Made by a program: the position numbers and the translations under genes
Notes under the pieces: generated by a model
Databases searched by the model: none
Told to the model about the DNA's origin: nothing
What the model saw: only the letters and a program-made list of their open reading frames with translations
In this document: positions 25,363 to 35,830 of the stretch, one piece after another
How positions within the stretch are numbered: position 1 is the stretch's first letter
Layout: every line of letters begins with the position of its first letter
Assembly (NCBI GenBank): GCA_029339505.1
Contig: JAQISU010000003.1
Span: forward strand, 20,219,001 to 20,283,000
Direction of reading: 5' to 3'
From: Unio delphinus
Taxonomy: Eukaryota; Mollusca; Bivalvia; Unionida; Unionidae
DNA length: 64,000 bases

Positions 25363-25499
25363 CAGCGCCGGATTAAGCACCGTGGAGGCCCATAGGCAGT
25401 CAAACTTTTGGGGCCCCAGACCCACGGTCACGGTCTCATGGGGGCCCCTGATGGGGCCCATAGGCAGTTGCCTACTCTGCCTAATGGGTAATCTGGGAC
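25363..25499. mobile_element. Small MITE, 137 bp
   Basis: Starts cagcgccggattaagcac and ends ctaatgggtaatctgggac. The 8-bp tgtataac flanks both sides (25,355-25,362 and 25,500-25,507). The ends are imperfect inverted repeats (cgccggatta against taatctgg). The interior is rich in ggggccc. It interrupts the SGNH-hydrolase frame and lies only 21 bases from the target duplication of the preceding DNA element. Confidence 0.75.
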
Positions 25500-25507
25500 T
25501 GTATAAC

Positions 25508-25862
25508 TGCTAATTATGAAACGTGGAAGCATCTGACATAAAATAATATGGTGGACGTGGTACTCACGATGTAATTGAGAGGCGAGTGAAAGAAGTTTGA
25601 AGGCTAGTGCGTGTGGGTCAGTATCAACCCGTATATCATTTTCTCCCAGAAGGAAAACAACAATATCGGGATAAAGAAAATAAAGTGAGAACATATCGAA
25701 ATTCCTCCATTTCTCCACCGTTCTACCTGCAACTCCGCTTAACCTCACAGAAACGACGTTTCCCAAATTAAAATCCAATGCAAGACGATAGTCAGTGCCC
25801 GAGGCAAGATAATGAGATAGCCATTTACAAATCGAATGGCCCGTAATTAGAGCAAGAGGCAT
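25508..25862 (-). pseudogene. SGNH/GDSL hydrolase fragment, probably transposon-borne
   Basis: A minus-strand frame from the ATG at 25,862. It begins PLALITGHSICKWLSHYLA, with the GHS serine of block I. About 65 residues later comes VVFLLGENDIR, the block III GxND oxyanion motif, and then a C-terminal helix (HVHHIILCQMLPRF). The catalytic D-x-x-H block is missing: the frame runs into the 137-bp MITE at 25,499. SGNH hydrolases of this short type are carried by Ngaro/DIRS-like and some CR1-like retrotransposons (family knowledge), and a decayed YR element lies 3.5 kb away on the same strand. The gap falls to about 1.6 kb once the 1.96-kb DNA element is discounted. It is probably part of that element or of a related copy. 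Confidence 0.7.
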
Positions 25863-25880
25863 ATAACAAATAAGATAAAA

Positions 25881-26261
25881 TTAAATGACAAAAGAATAAA
25901 TAAATTTGTACTCACATATAGAAAAGTACAAAAAGCTGCAAATAAAAAAATTGGTTGGTTGTATAGGGGCGGAGGTGGGACTTAAAATTCCGCTTAAAAT
26001 ATTTCCCTGGAACCAGAATAGCGTCTCTACAGCTTTGCAGTTAAGTTGAAAAGGACGCTGATTACAATTCAAGTAACTGTGCGCGGTTGCAGGCCCTGAC
26101 CCCTGATTGGCCAATGAACCCATGTGACCAACAGGGGACAATTCGATTGACCCTTCTCTGCCCAGCTCTTTGTTCCCACATAATACTGTAAAATCTAGAC
26201 CCAACCTCATCACACCACCCATAAATGTACTTACGCAGGCGTAAGTAGTTATATGCTCCAA
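25881..26261 (-). other. 126-codon frame upstream of SGNH fragment, unrecognised
   Basis: An open minus-strand frame ending 18 bases before the SGNH start. It has no recognisable domain. Its last third is hydrophobic and aromatic (FFICSFLYFSICEYKF) from a pyrimidine-rich tract ending tttttttatttgcag, which would instead make a good 3' splice site for the following hydrolase. I lean towards non-coding leader or intron rather than a gene. Confidence 0.25.
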
Positions 26262-27450
26262 CTCAAACGAATCTGATTCACTAATAGACGTTCATGAGCA
26301 CTTGAATCGCTTATGTCAAAATAAGTTAAACAGTCATTGTACGACAGTCTCAGTCTATTGAACCATTCAACAATTATGGCGTGCATGATAGCTCTACAGT
26401 TTAAATGTACTCTGACTTTCCAGTGATGTTTACGTAGACTGTTGAAATTAATGCGATCTGTATTTATCCTAAATAGTTGTAGACTTGACCGTAGCGATCG
26501 TCATTGCTTTATGAATGAGATTCCTACAACGAGGTGTTCAAATACTTCGATGTAGCGATAGCCAGCCACATAGTTTAAAGAATTAAAATAAATGTCATAA
26601 ATGACTTAAATAAAATTATTTTATTTTAAAATAAATAGACGATACATATATCGGTAACACAATATATAACCAAACTGTTTATCTCTTCACCCTCTTGCTA
26701 CCGTAGCAATGGTACTAGTTCTGTGCGTTATGAACTTTGTGTCGTGTGTTTTGTCTGTGATTACATTCGTCTTCTTTGCTGTTGTTCCCTTTGATTTTCG
26801 CTCCGTTTACACGTCTGAACCACTGGTAATGCTACCGCTTTTCCATGTAGAAAAAGGTAAGCCATCAAAAAAAAAAAAAACGCTTCCTTACGTCCGCCTT
26901 TGCTTTTTTAAATAGGTCTTACTGGGATAATCTACATTAAACTAAGTCAATAAAAGATGCTAATTTATTTTTATTTGAAATACCTGTGCTTAGTGTATGT
27001 AAACAAAATATATATTTAAAAAAATAATAATAATCATAGAAGTACAAGTTCAGGTCAGCTTACATAAGAATCTTTAAAAACATATTTCTGTAAATGATTT
27101 GATCTTAATTCTTCTTTTATACAATTTTTTAAAAATAAAAATGTGTTTTCCCAATCTCCTATAGGATAAACGAAATAATAAGATAAAGTGACCGACTGTG
27201 AAACTAATCCAACATTTAAGTCACAGGTCACGTAATTTCTATGAACGATTCGTATAATTCGTAAATCTGAGTGGCGATTGTTTACTGCAGCAGTCTATTT
27301 TTTCGCTTTCGTTATTTTGTAAAAATATGGATAACATACTAAAAAAAAACATTTTTCCAAACATAAGTCTGACAAAGTTAAAAGTCGGTAAAGATATTCG
27401 GAAAGACCTTCATAGTTAAATCACATAACTAAAGCCAAACATTTATATTA
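26262..27450. other. No gene seen
   Basis: AT-rich sequence with poly-A and AAT runs. A 68-codon frame at 26,709-26,915 is hydrophobic at its start but ends in a poly-lysine run from a poly-A tract and has no supporting context. Confidence 0.5.
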
Positions 27451-27761
27451 TAATACTATCATACAGGTTAGAGAATATTCCTCAACGACTAAACACCAAC
27501 ATGATGTGCTCAATTGGTGTTACACGCACTGTGTAGATAGATGATAATTAATTACTAAGTCGTCATACGAGTGTGTCTGCTACACACGAGTGCATATAAC
27601 ACCGACTGAGTAGCATCATTGGTTTGGTGATGTGCGCTTAGTCCTGAATAATATGGGCTCGTGTTTGCAGGCAAGGCGATGGGTACCGTTTATCTGCGGA
27701 ACTGGGTTCGAATCTCCGTAGAGTACAAATTTAAAATTCTCTAACCTGTATGATAGTATTA
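27451..27761 (+). repeat. Inverted-repeat cassette with tRNA-like core, copy A
   Basis: Bounded by perfect 26-bp inverted repeats (27,451-27,476, starting taatactatcatacaggtta, and 27,736-27,761). The core holds ggcaaggcgatgggtaccgt and then actgggttcgaatctccgta, with GGTTCGAATC a perfect Pol III B box, so the core probably comes from a tRNA. A weaker A-box-like stretch is near 27,620. The homologous cassette at 37,390-37,648 has the core inverted between the repeats while the outer right flank (ttatttgta and atattaattctgcc) keeps its orientation. Confidence 0.8.
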
Positions 27762-27847
27762 TTTGTATGAAATATTAATTCTGCCTACTATTATCAAGCG
27801 TTCTTCTATATAATCCAGGTATAGCACTTTCCGTTCCGTTCTGTCTA

Positions 27848-27912
27848 GTATGTATGTATGTTTGTATGTATGTATGTATGTATGTATGTATGTATGTATG
27901 TATGTATGTATG

Positions 27913-27942
<30 letters not shown>
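27848..27942. repeat. TATG microsatellite
   Basis: About 23 TATG tetranucleotide repeats with one interruption (tttg). The long Tyr-Ile-His-Thr frames over it are artefacts. Confidence 0.97.
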
Positions 27943-27943
<1 letters not shown>

Positions 27944-28569
27944 CATACAACATAGAACATATTATTGAACAGGATATATGATTCAGTTTGTATTGTTTGC
28001 TTTCTTGTGCAGAAACATTTTAGCATTTTCTTCAATAATACAACGAAAGTCGATTATTTTCACGCCTATTCTTTGAAATTTTCGTTCCTTCAGACTAAAG
28101 CTGTGTATCCCAGAAATTGTACTTACTGCAATGTACATGTATTTGTAAATTAAAAATTTTCCAATCAACACCGGCATAAAACTAGAAATTAGTAACAAAT
28201 AACTAAGGTATCTTTTTAAAACAAATTTAATTAGCAGAGAGGCTCGGGAAAGGAAGATGCATGGAGAGACGTGTATTTTTAACCCCATCCCCAACCCCGA
28301 AATTAACTGTTCCTTGTGAAATCGTGCTTTTTTTAAGTATTCTTTATTTTTTTTAGCAATTTGCATAAACAACAAGGTATAAAGGTGTGAACCAAGTCAA
28401 TCTGTGGGTAAAAAATTGTTAACTGAAAAATAATAATAATAATCCTTCACTCAGTCCATGCAAGACTTAGCGATCGTTTAACATACACGTGTCTTAAGGT
28501 GTAGCCATAATACTAATACAACCGAAAAATATACATGTACAAGTTAAAATAGTAGAGTTTTTGGCATAC

Positions 28570-28573
<4 letters not shown>

Positions 28574-28643
<70 letters not shown>
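28574..28643. repeat. AG microsatellite
   Basis: Pure AG tract of about 35 repeats. A short AG plus poly-G version lies at the homologous site in copy C (39,436-39,461). Confidence 0.97.
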
Positions 28644-28646
<3 letters not shown>

Positions 28647-29229
28647 AATAACAAAAGCAACAATCACCTGATCCTAAAGACTCAATTTCATTACACGTGT
28701 CACGGCAGATTGTATACAAAGACACAAAACAAACCTGCATAGAATTAGATATCGGAGTCAAAATGACCTTAACTACCAATGCTCACGAAAGCTTTTACCA
28801 ATAAAATTTAAAATGCTAGTGCATTTCAAGCTCACTCGCTTATTTTTGGTAACGAAATCAACGCGTTCCACCAATTACTGCTATTGCGAGTTTAGTTAAT
28901 TAAAGACTTGCCAGAATCAGCACCTATTACCTTGATTACTAAATTATCACTTTTTAAACAAAAGTCAGATGTGTAATCGTGGTATTTAATTGTAATTATC
29001 ATATTACACTATCTGGAAATAACTTGTACCCTGAGGAAAATGTTTAGAAAATATGTTTAACAATCTATATTAAAGGCACTTCCCCAAATCAGCAGTCAAT
29101 CGCATAGCACATTATGTCTGTCACAAAATTGGGAAAATGGCAGTCATATTGTTGACGTTGGACACATATATTAGTATTTTATCTTTACATCTATTTAAAA
29201 TGACCTTTACGCCCACTTTCTCGAGCACA

Positions 29230-29336
29230 TTCCCAAAATTAAGTGTAGACGTCCAGTCTGCATAAAGAACAAGGTACCGTATAACCCACTGTCGTTGCAT
29301 TAATTCAGAAGGAAATGGTCGCAGTCGACGGCCAAG
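29230..29336 (+). promoter_or_regulatory. Candidate promoter and non-coding first exon, copy A (donor lost)
   Basis: Related by sequence to 36,950-37,051 and 39,905-39,976. Shared blocks are gcattcccaa, ctgcataaag (TATA-like), cagaa/caaaag, a cgttcgcagg-like block and ggccaagg. In B and C the block ends CCAAG|GTAAGA, a strong 5' splice site; here it is CCAAG|GCAAAT, so the donor is lost or a weak GC donor. The exon call is inference from conservation and the donor. Confidence 0.4.
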
Positions 29337-29429
29337 GCAAATCTCAATTAGCTATTTGATGTGATTAGTCTTAATACAAATATGCTTACTTTTCATTTAA
29401 ATGTATCTAGAGCAAATATTTACTGGTAT

Positions 29430-30235
29430 TTTAAATCATTATGTGTAATAAGTTTCACCTTCTGTATGTGATTTAAAATTATTTTAAAATCATTATGTGT
29501 AATAAATCTTACCAGTTGCATGTGATTTAAAACTATTTTAAAATCATTCTTTGTAATAAATCTTACCAGTTGCATGTGATTTAAAACTATTTTAAAATCA
29601 TTATGTGTAATAAATCTTACCAGTTGCATGTGATTTAAAACTATTTTAAAATCATTCTTTGTAATAAATCTTACCAGTTGCATGTGATTTAAAATTATTT
29701 TAAAATCATTATGTGTAATAAATCTTACCAGTTGCATGTGATTTAAAACTATTCTAAAATCATTATGTGTAATAAATCTTACCAGTTGCATGTGATTTAA
29801 AATTATTTTAAAATCATTATGTGTAATAAATCTTACCAGTTGCATGTGATTTAAAACTATTCTAAAATCATTATGTGTAATAAATCTTACCAGTTGCATG
29901 TGATTTAAAACTATTTTAAAATCATTATGTGTAATAAATCTTACCAGTTGCATGTGATTTAAAACTATTTTAAAATCATTCTTTGTAATAAATCTTACCA
30001 GTTGCATGTGATTTAAAATTAGTTTAAAATCATTATGTGTAATAAATCTTACCAGTTGCATGTGATTTAAAACTATTCTAAAATCATTCTTTGTAATAAA
30101 TCTTACCAGTTGCATGTGATTTAAAACTATTCTAAAATCATTCTTTGTAATAAATCTTACCAGCTGTATGTGATTTAAAACTATTCTAAAATCATTCTGT
30201 GTAATAAATCTTACCAGCTGCATGTGATATAAAAC
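29430..30235. repeat. Minisatellite, 54-bp unit
   Basis: About 15 units of 54 bases: ttttaaaatcattatgtgta, ataaatcttaccagttgcat and gtgatttaaaacta. The main variant has cattcttt for cattatgt. Because 54 is divisible by three, a 267-codon minus-strand frame stays open (repeating MQLVRFITKNDFKIVLNH). One recognisable, unexpanded unit lies at the homologous place in copies B (about 37,140-37,195) and C (about 40,060-40,115). Confidence 0.96.
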
Positions 30236-30540
30236 TATTTTTAAATGATATTCAGTATTTTAGGTAATTCGTTTTTCTGAAGTTTAACTTGTACTGGGAT
30301 TGATCGCATTTAAATATGTATTAAAGCTCTTAGATATGAAAGTCTATGATGTTCCAGTTGCTATGTTGGCACATATATGTGTATAAATACGTATTTTCTT
30401 GGTGAATCATTATTCAAATATTCCGCTAAATTTTGTAAATTTCAGTTACAAGGAGGTATAAAAATTGGTCATATAACGGCTTCGTCAAAGAATTTGAAAG
30501 ATTCAACAGTGGAAACTTAGACTCATTTTAGTCTATGTGT

Positions 30541-30775
30541 ACAATAGGTAAGATGGGTATAGTTTACAACTATAGGTACGATGGGTAACATGTACAACTA
30601 TAGGTACGGTGGGTATAGTTTACAACAATAGGTACGATGGGTAACATGTACAACTATAGGTAAGATTGGTATAGTTTACAACAATAGGTACGATGGGTAA
30701 CATGTACAACTATAGGTACGGTGGGTATAGTTTATAACAAAAGGTACGATGGGTATCATTTACAACTGTATTTTA
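30541..30775. repeat. Minisatellite, ~30-bp aggta family, first block
   Basis: About eight units of the type aataggtacgatgggtaaca then tgtacaacta, alternating with aggtaagatgggtatagttt then acaaca. It is the same family as 42,098-43,050, in collinear position within the duplicated module. Confidence 0.9.
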
Positions 30776-31012
30776 GGTTGGATATTCTTGATATAGAATA
30801 TGTTAGGTTTCATGTTCTTGATATATAATATGTTAGGTTTCATATTCGTGGTATGGTATATGTTAGGTTTCATATTCGTGATATGGTATATGTTAGGTTT
30901 CATATTCGTGATATGGTATATGTTAGGTTTCATGTTCTTGAAATAGAGTATGTTAGGTTTCATATTCTTGATATATAATATGTTAGGTTTCATGTTCATG
31001 ATATAGGTAAGG
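30776..31012. repeat. Minisatellite, 30-bp gttaggtttcat family
   Basis: About eight units of tgttaggtttcatattcgtg and atatggtata, directly after the aggta array. In the minus frame it reads as repeats of NMKPNIYHIT, which is repeat translation only. Confidence 0.93.
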
Positions 31013-31859
31013 TCGATACAGTTTACTTTCATGTCATTCACATTTTTCATGAGTAGACTTGGGTACCACGAACAAGTTTGTTCCATGGTATACAGCGGTA
31101 GTTGACACCCAATGAAAGGCGTATGCTTACATTAGTGAGCTTGCTGATAAAAGTTGGAAGTGTTGAAACTGAAGCCATCAAATTTCTGGCTACACTATTG
31201 ATATAATAAAAAGAGAAACCTTGATCGAATTGCCAACATATTGGCAAAAATATTTCTCATATGGCGTTAGTAAACATGAAACACGTCTTCAACAAAAGAG
31301 AAAACATTAGTGGAATTCAGAAATTGCATAAACTAAGACAGAAAACAAGTCTTCTCCTGAACATCTTAGGATGATTCAATGTCCTACAAAAATAAATAAT
31401 GTACGTTGAACGTTAACATGACTTCTGTAATTCTAAAAGGTGCTGACCTGTCCCGAATATATTTCACAGCATCCCATTTGACTACCAAGTGACATACGTG
31501 ACATGTGTCAAACGTGTTTCAGCATAATATGTTTGGGCACACATAATAGAGCAGTATTCAGAGTCACCAACGTGGACGCCAGGAAGCAGACAGACACAAA
31601 TAGTTCGAAAATGTAGGTTTGGCAGATTCATATCTACCTGAAGATATCTGTTTTGTTACATCTGATGTGATTCAAGAATATACAAAACAAGCTACTTTAG
31701 ATCGGTATGCCAAGAGGAGCAAATTACACTAGCCATTTTCAAACGTCTCTGAAATACGAATAAATTGTTCTGTCGAGACACGGAGCTGAAATATCTTGTC
31801 TTATATACTATCGAATCGTAATTCGTTTTGAGCAGACACTATATGTCTAACGGCTAGGT
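31013..31859. other. No gene seen
   Basis: Mixed sequence between minisatellite and LINE with no recognisable feature. Confidence 0.5.
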
Positions 31860-34533
31860 TCATGGGTCTTTTCTCCCTTTTTGGAACAGTTTCCGAATCT
31901 TCTGGAGTATGGTAATTCGATAGGCGGCAACCTGATTATTATTGAATATTTCAACTTTCACTTTCACTGTCCTGGAAACCCATAAACGTAAAAACTCCTA
32001 GATTCCATTCATGTTTTCAATCTTAAATAGTCAGTTAACCAAACCACCCATAAACTTGGTCATACTATAGACTGGTTTCTTCATAGACCTAAAAATACTA
32101 TTCTGCAATCCACCCTTGTATCCCACGAACTTGCATCAGATCACCTCTGCAGTCTCTAACCCTTCAATTTTATCTGCTACTAAGAGAAACATCCGTACGA
32201 TAAATAGAACCAAACTAATGCATGAAATACAAAAAAACATAACTTGTTTACATCCTATAGCAGAACAACTCGATAATTGCCTGCGTTGATTGCTTGATAA
32301 ACATGCCCCAGCCACCAAATGCAGAGCATAAATAAAAAAAAAAGGTCTTCTCCATGGTATAACAGTGTTAGGGACCAGCTTCACGCTGCTAAAAGACATC
32401 GCCGAAAAACAGAGAGGCTTTGGCTTTCCACCAGAATCACTATTCATAAACAAATCTATGAACCCACTAAGAAGAACGTCACAAACATAGTCCATTTAGC
32501 AAAATTATCCCACTACAGTACTAAGAACACGGAGAGTTCCAACTGCAAAGAGCACTTTGAGATAACTACCAAACTAATGTCAAGGAATCAAATGTACACA
32601 ACTTCTCTCCAGTACACCTGCCGGACCTATTTGCAAATTTCTTCCGTGACAAAGTACAAATCATCGCTTGACAACACAATTTCACCGAACAATAATGATA
32701 CATAATTTCAGCGATAACCGTTTGGAGCATTTCAACTTGTCTCAAATGATTTAGTACGGACAATCGTGATGTAGAGTGCACAAATGTGAACTTGATCCAA
32801 TTCAATTATCACTGCTGCTTAAGAGTTTAGAACCAATATTGCCTTCACTAACTGATGTTACTATCTTTCTCTAATCCGGGGAATTCCCATCATTTTTCAA
32901 AACTGTTATCATAAAGCCTCTGCTGAAGGAACCAACACTTGGCCATAACGATTGAAAGAACTACCGCCCAGTTTTTAATCTACTGTTCATATAACATTTC
33001 TTAGAAAAGGTTGACCCAACTTGTATCTCATTTTAATTTCAACAGTCTTTCTAGCAATGTACAGTCTGCATATCGCCCTTGCCACAGTACTGAAACTACT
33101 CTTCTGAAAGTATTTATTGACATTCTCTCTGCTTTGGATAGTGGAACGATTACAGTCCTCACCCTCCTTGATTTGTCTGCAGCATGTGACACAAAAGACC
33201 ATGCTAAATTACTTCACCGTATCCAGCATGTATTTGGCATTCAGAATACATCCTTACAGTGGTTCAAGTCCTACTTAGTCAACAGGACACAAATGGTATC
33301 TGCAAATTGTTACGGCTATTGGATTTAATTTTATTTATTTTTAATTATTAAATCCAAAATTGTCATTTAGGATTTATTATTCATTAAATGGGAAATTTTT
33401 CTAGAAAATTCATTTGACCTGTACTTTACTAATAAACAGGCTGACCTTGGCTTACAGTGGTCTAGTTCCTGACCTTGCTTTAGACATTGTCAACAGGTCT
33501 TCAATTTTATTGGTTAATTTCAAGGACAACATTTTATCAGTGGCTGATTTATTCTTCTAGTTCATTCTTTAAGCATGTGACTTGGTGAAGGTAGCTCTTT
33601 CCATGACCTTCCAGACTCACATGATTCCTCTTGTTTACTTCAGAAAAACAATATATATAGCTGTGTTTTAGAAGCTAACTTTAGTAGTAGATGTTTGGGC
33701 TTTAAGATAAGATGTGTATTATCTGTTTGAGTTAAATTATTCTGGACTTGTGTCAATTCGTTGGAAAAGAAGAATTATCTGGAAAAAGGACATATGTTTA
33801 TGATATTCAATTGGATGATTAAAAACAAGAACTGTACCACGTGACATTGTCAGCCATTTTGGATTACATCGTCAAGATTCGAACCTGGAACTATTAGAAC
33901 ATTTATTTATAAGGACTTGCAATTCCATTAGTGGATTATTTTGTGAATTCTAAATTTGTTGGATTTGATTCTCTAAAACTGTAAGTTCAATTGTTTTATT
34001 TAAATAATTGTACTTAATAAATTCATTGTTAAAGTTATACAAGCTTGTTAGTTTTCACTCTTTCTGTGTTGCTGCTTATTCGAGCCTAAGCACGTAACAA
34101 AATGGAATACACACAAGCCCAGTTGATCTATATTGTGGTGCTCCACGGGCGTCTGTTCTTGGACATGTTTCTCTTCATTCTATACACTCAGCCGCTCTCA
34201 AGTGTCATAGTTCATCACCCAGTGTCTCACCAATTATTCGCGGATGACACGCAAATATACAAGTCTTGCCACCCAACTGAAATTGATGCTACCATCCAAG
34301 GAGTAGAAACGTCCATTTCTGATCTGAAATGAGATGTAAAAAGCTGCAGATGAATGATGATAAAACTGAGGCCATTCTGATCACTTTCTCAATTACATCC
34401 TTTACCTCAAACAATTAAATATCAACAACATCAACATTAAATTCACACAACCAGTATGAAACCTAGATCTTACTCTAGACAGTACTCTCACATTGCACCA
34501 ACATGTCATGAACATATGCAAGGCTGAATTATA
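31860..34533 (+). mobile_element. CR1/L2-type LINE, copy 2 body
   Basis: Sense-strand LINE body matching copy 1 from about 15,720 to 17,670. The start matches atttcaactttcactttcac and tgtcctggaaacccata. RT pieces are NSLSSNVQSAYRPCHSTET (about 33,045), LLDLSAACDTKDH (about 33,170, with Cys for the usual Phe) and FADDTQIYKSCHPTEID (about 34,235). The copy is broken by frameshifts and a solo LTR. It ends abruptly at about 34,533 without the LINE 3' end, directly against the inverted LINE head. Confidence 0.87.
33308..34099 (+). mobile_element. Solo LTR, copy 2, nested in LINE copy 2
   Basis: 792 bp, from tgttacggctattggattta to gagcctaagcacgtaaca, flanked by aaat on both sides (33,304-33,307 and 34,100-34,103). 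Removing the LTR and one aaat restores ctgcaaatggaatacac, exactly as in the LINE at 58,790. It contains a TATA-like atatatatag and an aataaa signal followed by cattgtt, as in the R/U5 region of an LTR. It is homologous to 6449-7261 in inverse orientation. Confidence 0.93.
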
Positions 34534-35170
34534 ATGAGCTAAGATATTCTGATCGTTGACGAAATTAAGTATTTAAGTGCGCTTTTCCGGTGGTCTCACT
34601 TACTGGATATTCAATAATTCAATACACAGTTGTATATCTTGGATAGTTGACACAAAGGTTGTCGGTTCAATAGGGATTTGAATCAGGTTATCTAAATTTA
34701 AGGCTCAATTTTTTTTAATTCTTCGGCTTGAAAGGGCAAATGGGAGAAAAAGGGAATTCTTCGTCTTGTTCTACTCCGGCCAGATTTGAAACAACTTTTA
34801 CTTTTTCTGTTTCGCTTAGATTTCAGTATTATTGAATGTAGTCCCAGTTCGTTTAGTCTACAGCACAATGTAGTGTGGAGAGCCTAGGTGTGGTCATTTA
34901 AAGTCATTAATGAGGGTCCATCATAGCATAAACCGGTTGACTGGCGATCACGTGATGGCAGTTTGTTCAACAACAAAAGATGTTTTAGCAGTGGAGCCAG
35001 GCAGCTGAGAAAGTATACCTGTTCTCATTTCTAGAACAGGAAGATAAAAAACAAATATTAACTTAAAAGCCAATGCATGATGAACACAATAACGGAGACG
35101 AAGACAGACAAGTACATATATCATGAAAAACGGCACGGAAAAACTGCTTCAAGCATGTTAAGCGATAACA
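34534..35170 (-). mobile_element. Inverted 5' head of the LINE
   Basis: The minus strand matches the LINE 5' region at 14,805-15,460: shared blocks include aacaaactgccatc, agtcattaatgagggtcc (minus reading of ggaccctctttaatgact) and ataacctgattcaaatccct. The head faces the end of the sense body with no spacer, so the copy has been rearranged. Confidence 0.85.
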
Positions 35171-35199
35171 GCCATATTGTATCCATCTCCTTCTTGTTG

Positions 35200-35830
35200 G
35201 TGCCGATCCTCTTGGAACGAATTATGTTATACTAGTGTGTCCGTAGGACAAAGTGGTTGGGAGACCGCACTCGCTTCTGGTACACAATTTCATACACTTT
35301 TTCCAAGGGGTCGACTATTTATTTGTTGTGTGGTTAAACGTACAATCTAGATAGGTTTATTTGTGGTCACTTTAAAATCTCGATCCTCCCCAGATTGCTA
35401 GGCTTCTTTCAAGACACCAGAGTTCACCACTTGACTGGTGATATGATTGAAAGGTAATCCTTTCACTTTACACTCCGTGTGCCCTTCACCTTGGGTGTCC
35501 CGTAATTTGTAACCGTAATTTTAGGACCACCACTAGCAAAACGTAGAATCTAGTCGTCGGGATGCTTTCCCGTCCATGCTCCTAAACGGTCTCCTTCAAT
35601 ATCAGGGTGTCGGTGACGCAGGCGCTCAATGTTGATGTAACTGTCCGTGTTAAAATACAGCAAACCATCTCCTAACAGTTCTAAAATTTCGTAGAATTAA
35701 CAGCGAGTATGGACGGTCGCGTAGGCCGCACTGGTGACAGTTCCAAATGCGTCGGCCTCTTCAATGTCCAGTTCTTAGTCGTACTTGACTAAGATCAAGT
35801 CCTCATGACGTTTGTTTGCCATGAATATTT
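35200..35830 (-). pseudogene. Polinton/Maverick-like protein-primed DNA polymerase B, broken fragment
   Basis: On the minus strand, one frame from about 35,800 to 35,385 carries the C-terminal half of a family-B polymerase of the protein-primed type. It has a palm segment with LLYFNTDSY (about 35,660-35,635), then RFASGGPK (about 35,540) and PKVKGTRSV (about 35,500), matching the order YxDTDS, FxSGGPKNY, VKG in these enzymes (family knowledge). The first motif-C aspartate is Asn here. Several in-frame stops and a later frameshift (towards about 35,230) make it non-functional. The proofreading domain and other Polinton genes were not found. Such polymerases belong to Polintons and related endogenous virus-like elements. 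Confidence 0.75.

Larger units (their letters stand above)
27451..30775 (+). repeat. Duplicated module, copy A
   Basis: Collinear with copy C (37,390-43,050). Matches in order: inverted-repeat cassette; the segment around atccaggtatagcactttccgtt; a simple-repeat zone; the cataaacaacaa / ttcactc segment (28,370 against 39,195); an AG tract; the candidate exon ending at 29,336; the atatttactggtatt segment; and a 30-bp aggtaag minisatellite. Divergence is high, so the duplication is old. It is expanded here by a 54-bp minisatellite absent from B and C. Confidence 0.82.

Noticed and set aside
25219..25461. 80-codon Pro/Gly/Arg-rich frame
   Set aside because: It spans the GGCCC-rich terminal repeats of the DNA element and the adjoining MITE.
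27600..27720. Functional tRNA gene
   Set aside because: A perfect B box is present but no complete cloverleaf with a good A box and acceptor stem could be formed; a tRNA-derived element is more likely. The same applies to 7531, 37,430 and 54,540.
28513..28779. Frames with poly Ser-Leu, Tyr-Ile, Thr-His or Arg-Glu runs (also at 5677, 9418, 27759, 37248, 37663, 55770, 59162)
   Set aside because: They run through dinucleotide or tetranucleotide microsatellites. The exception is the first 40 codons near 55,794, kept as a tentative TIMP exon.
30760..31086. 108-codon frame with NMKPNIY repeats
   Set aside because: Translation of a 30-bp minisatellite.
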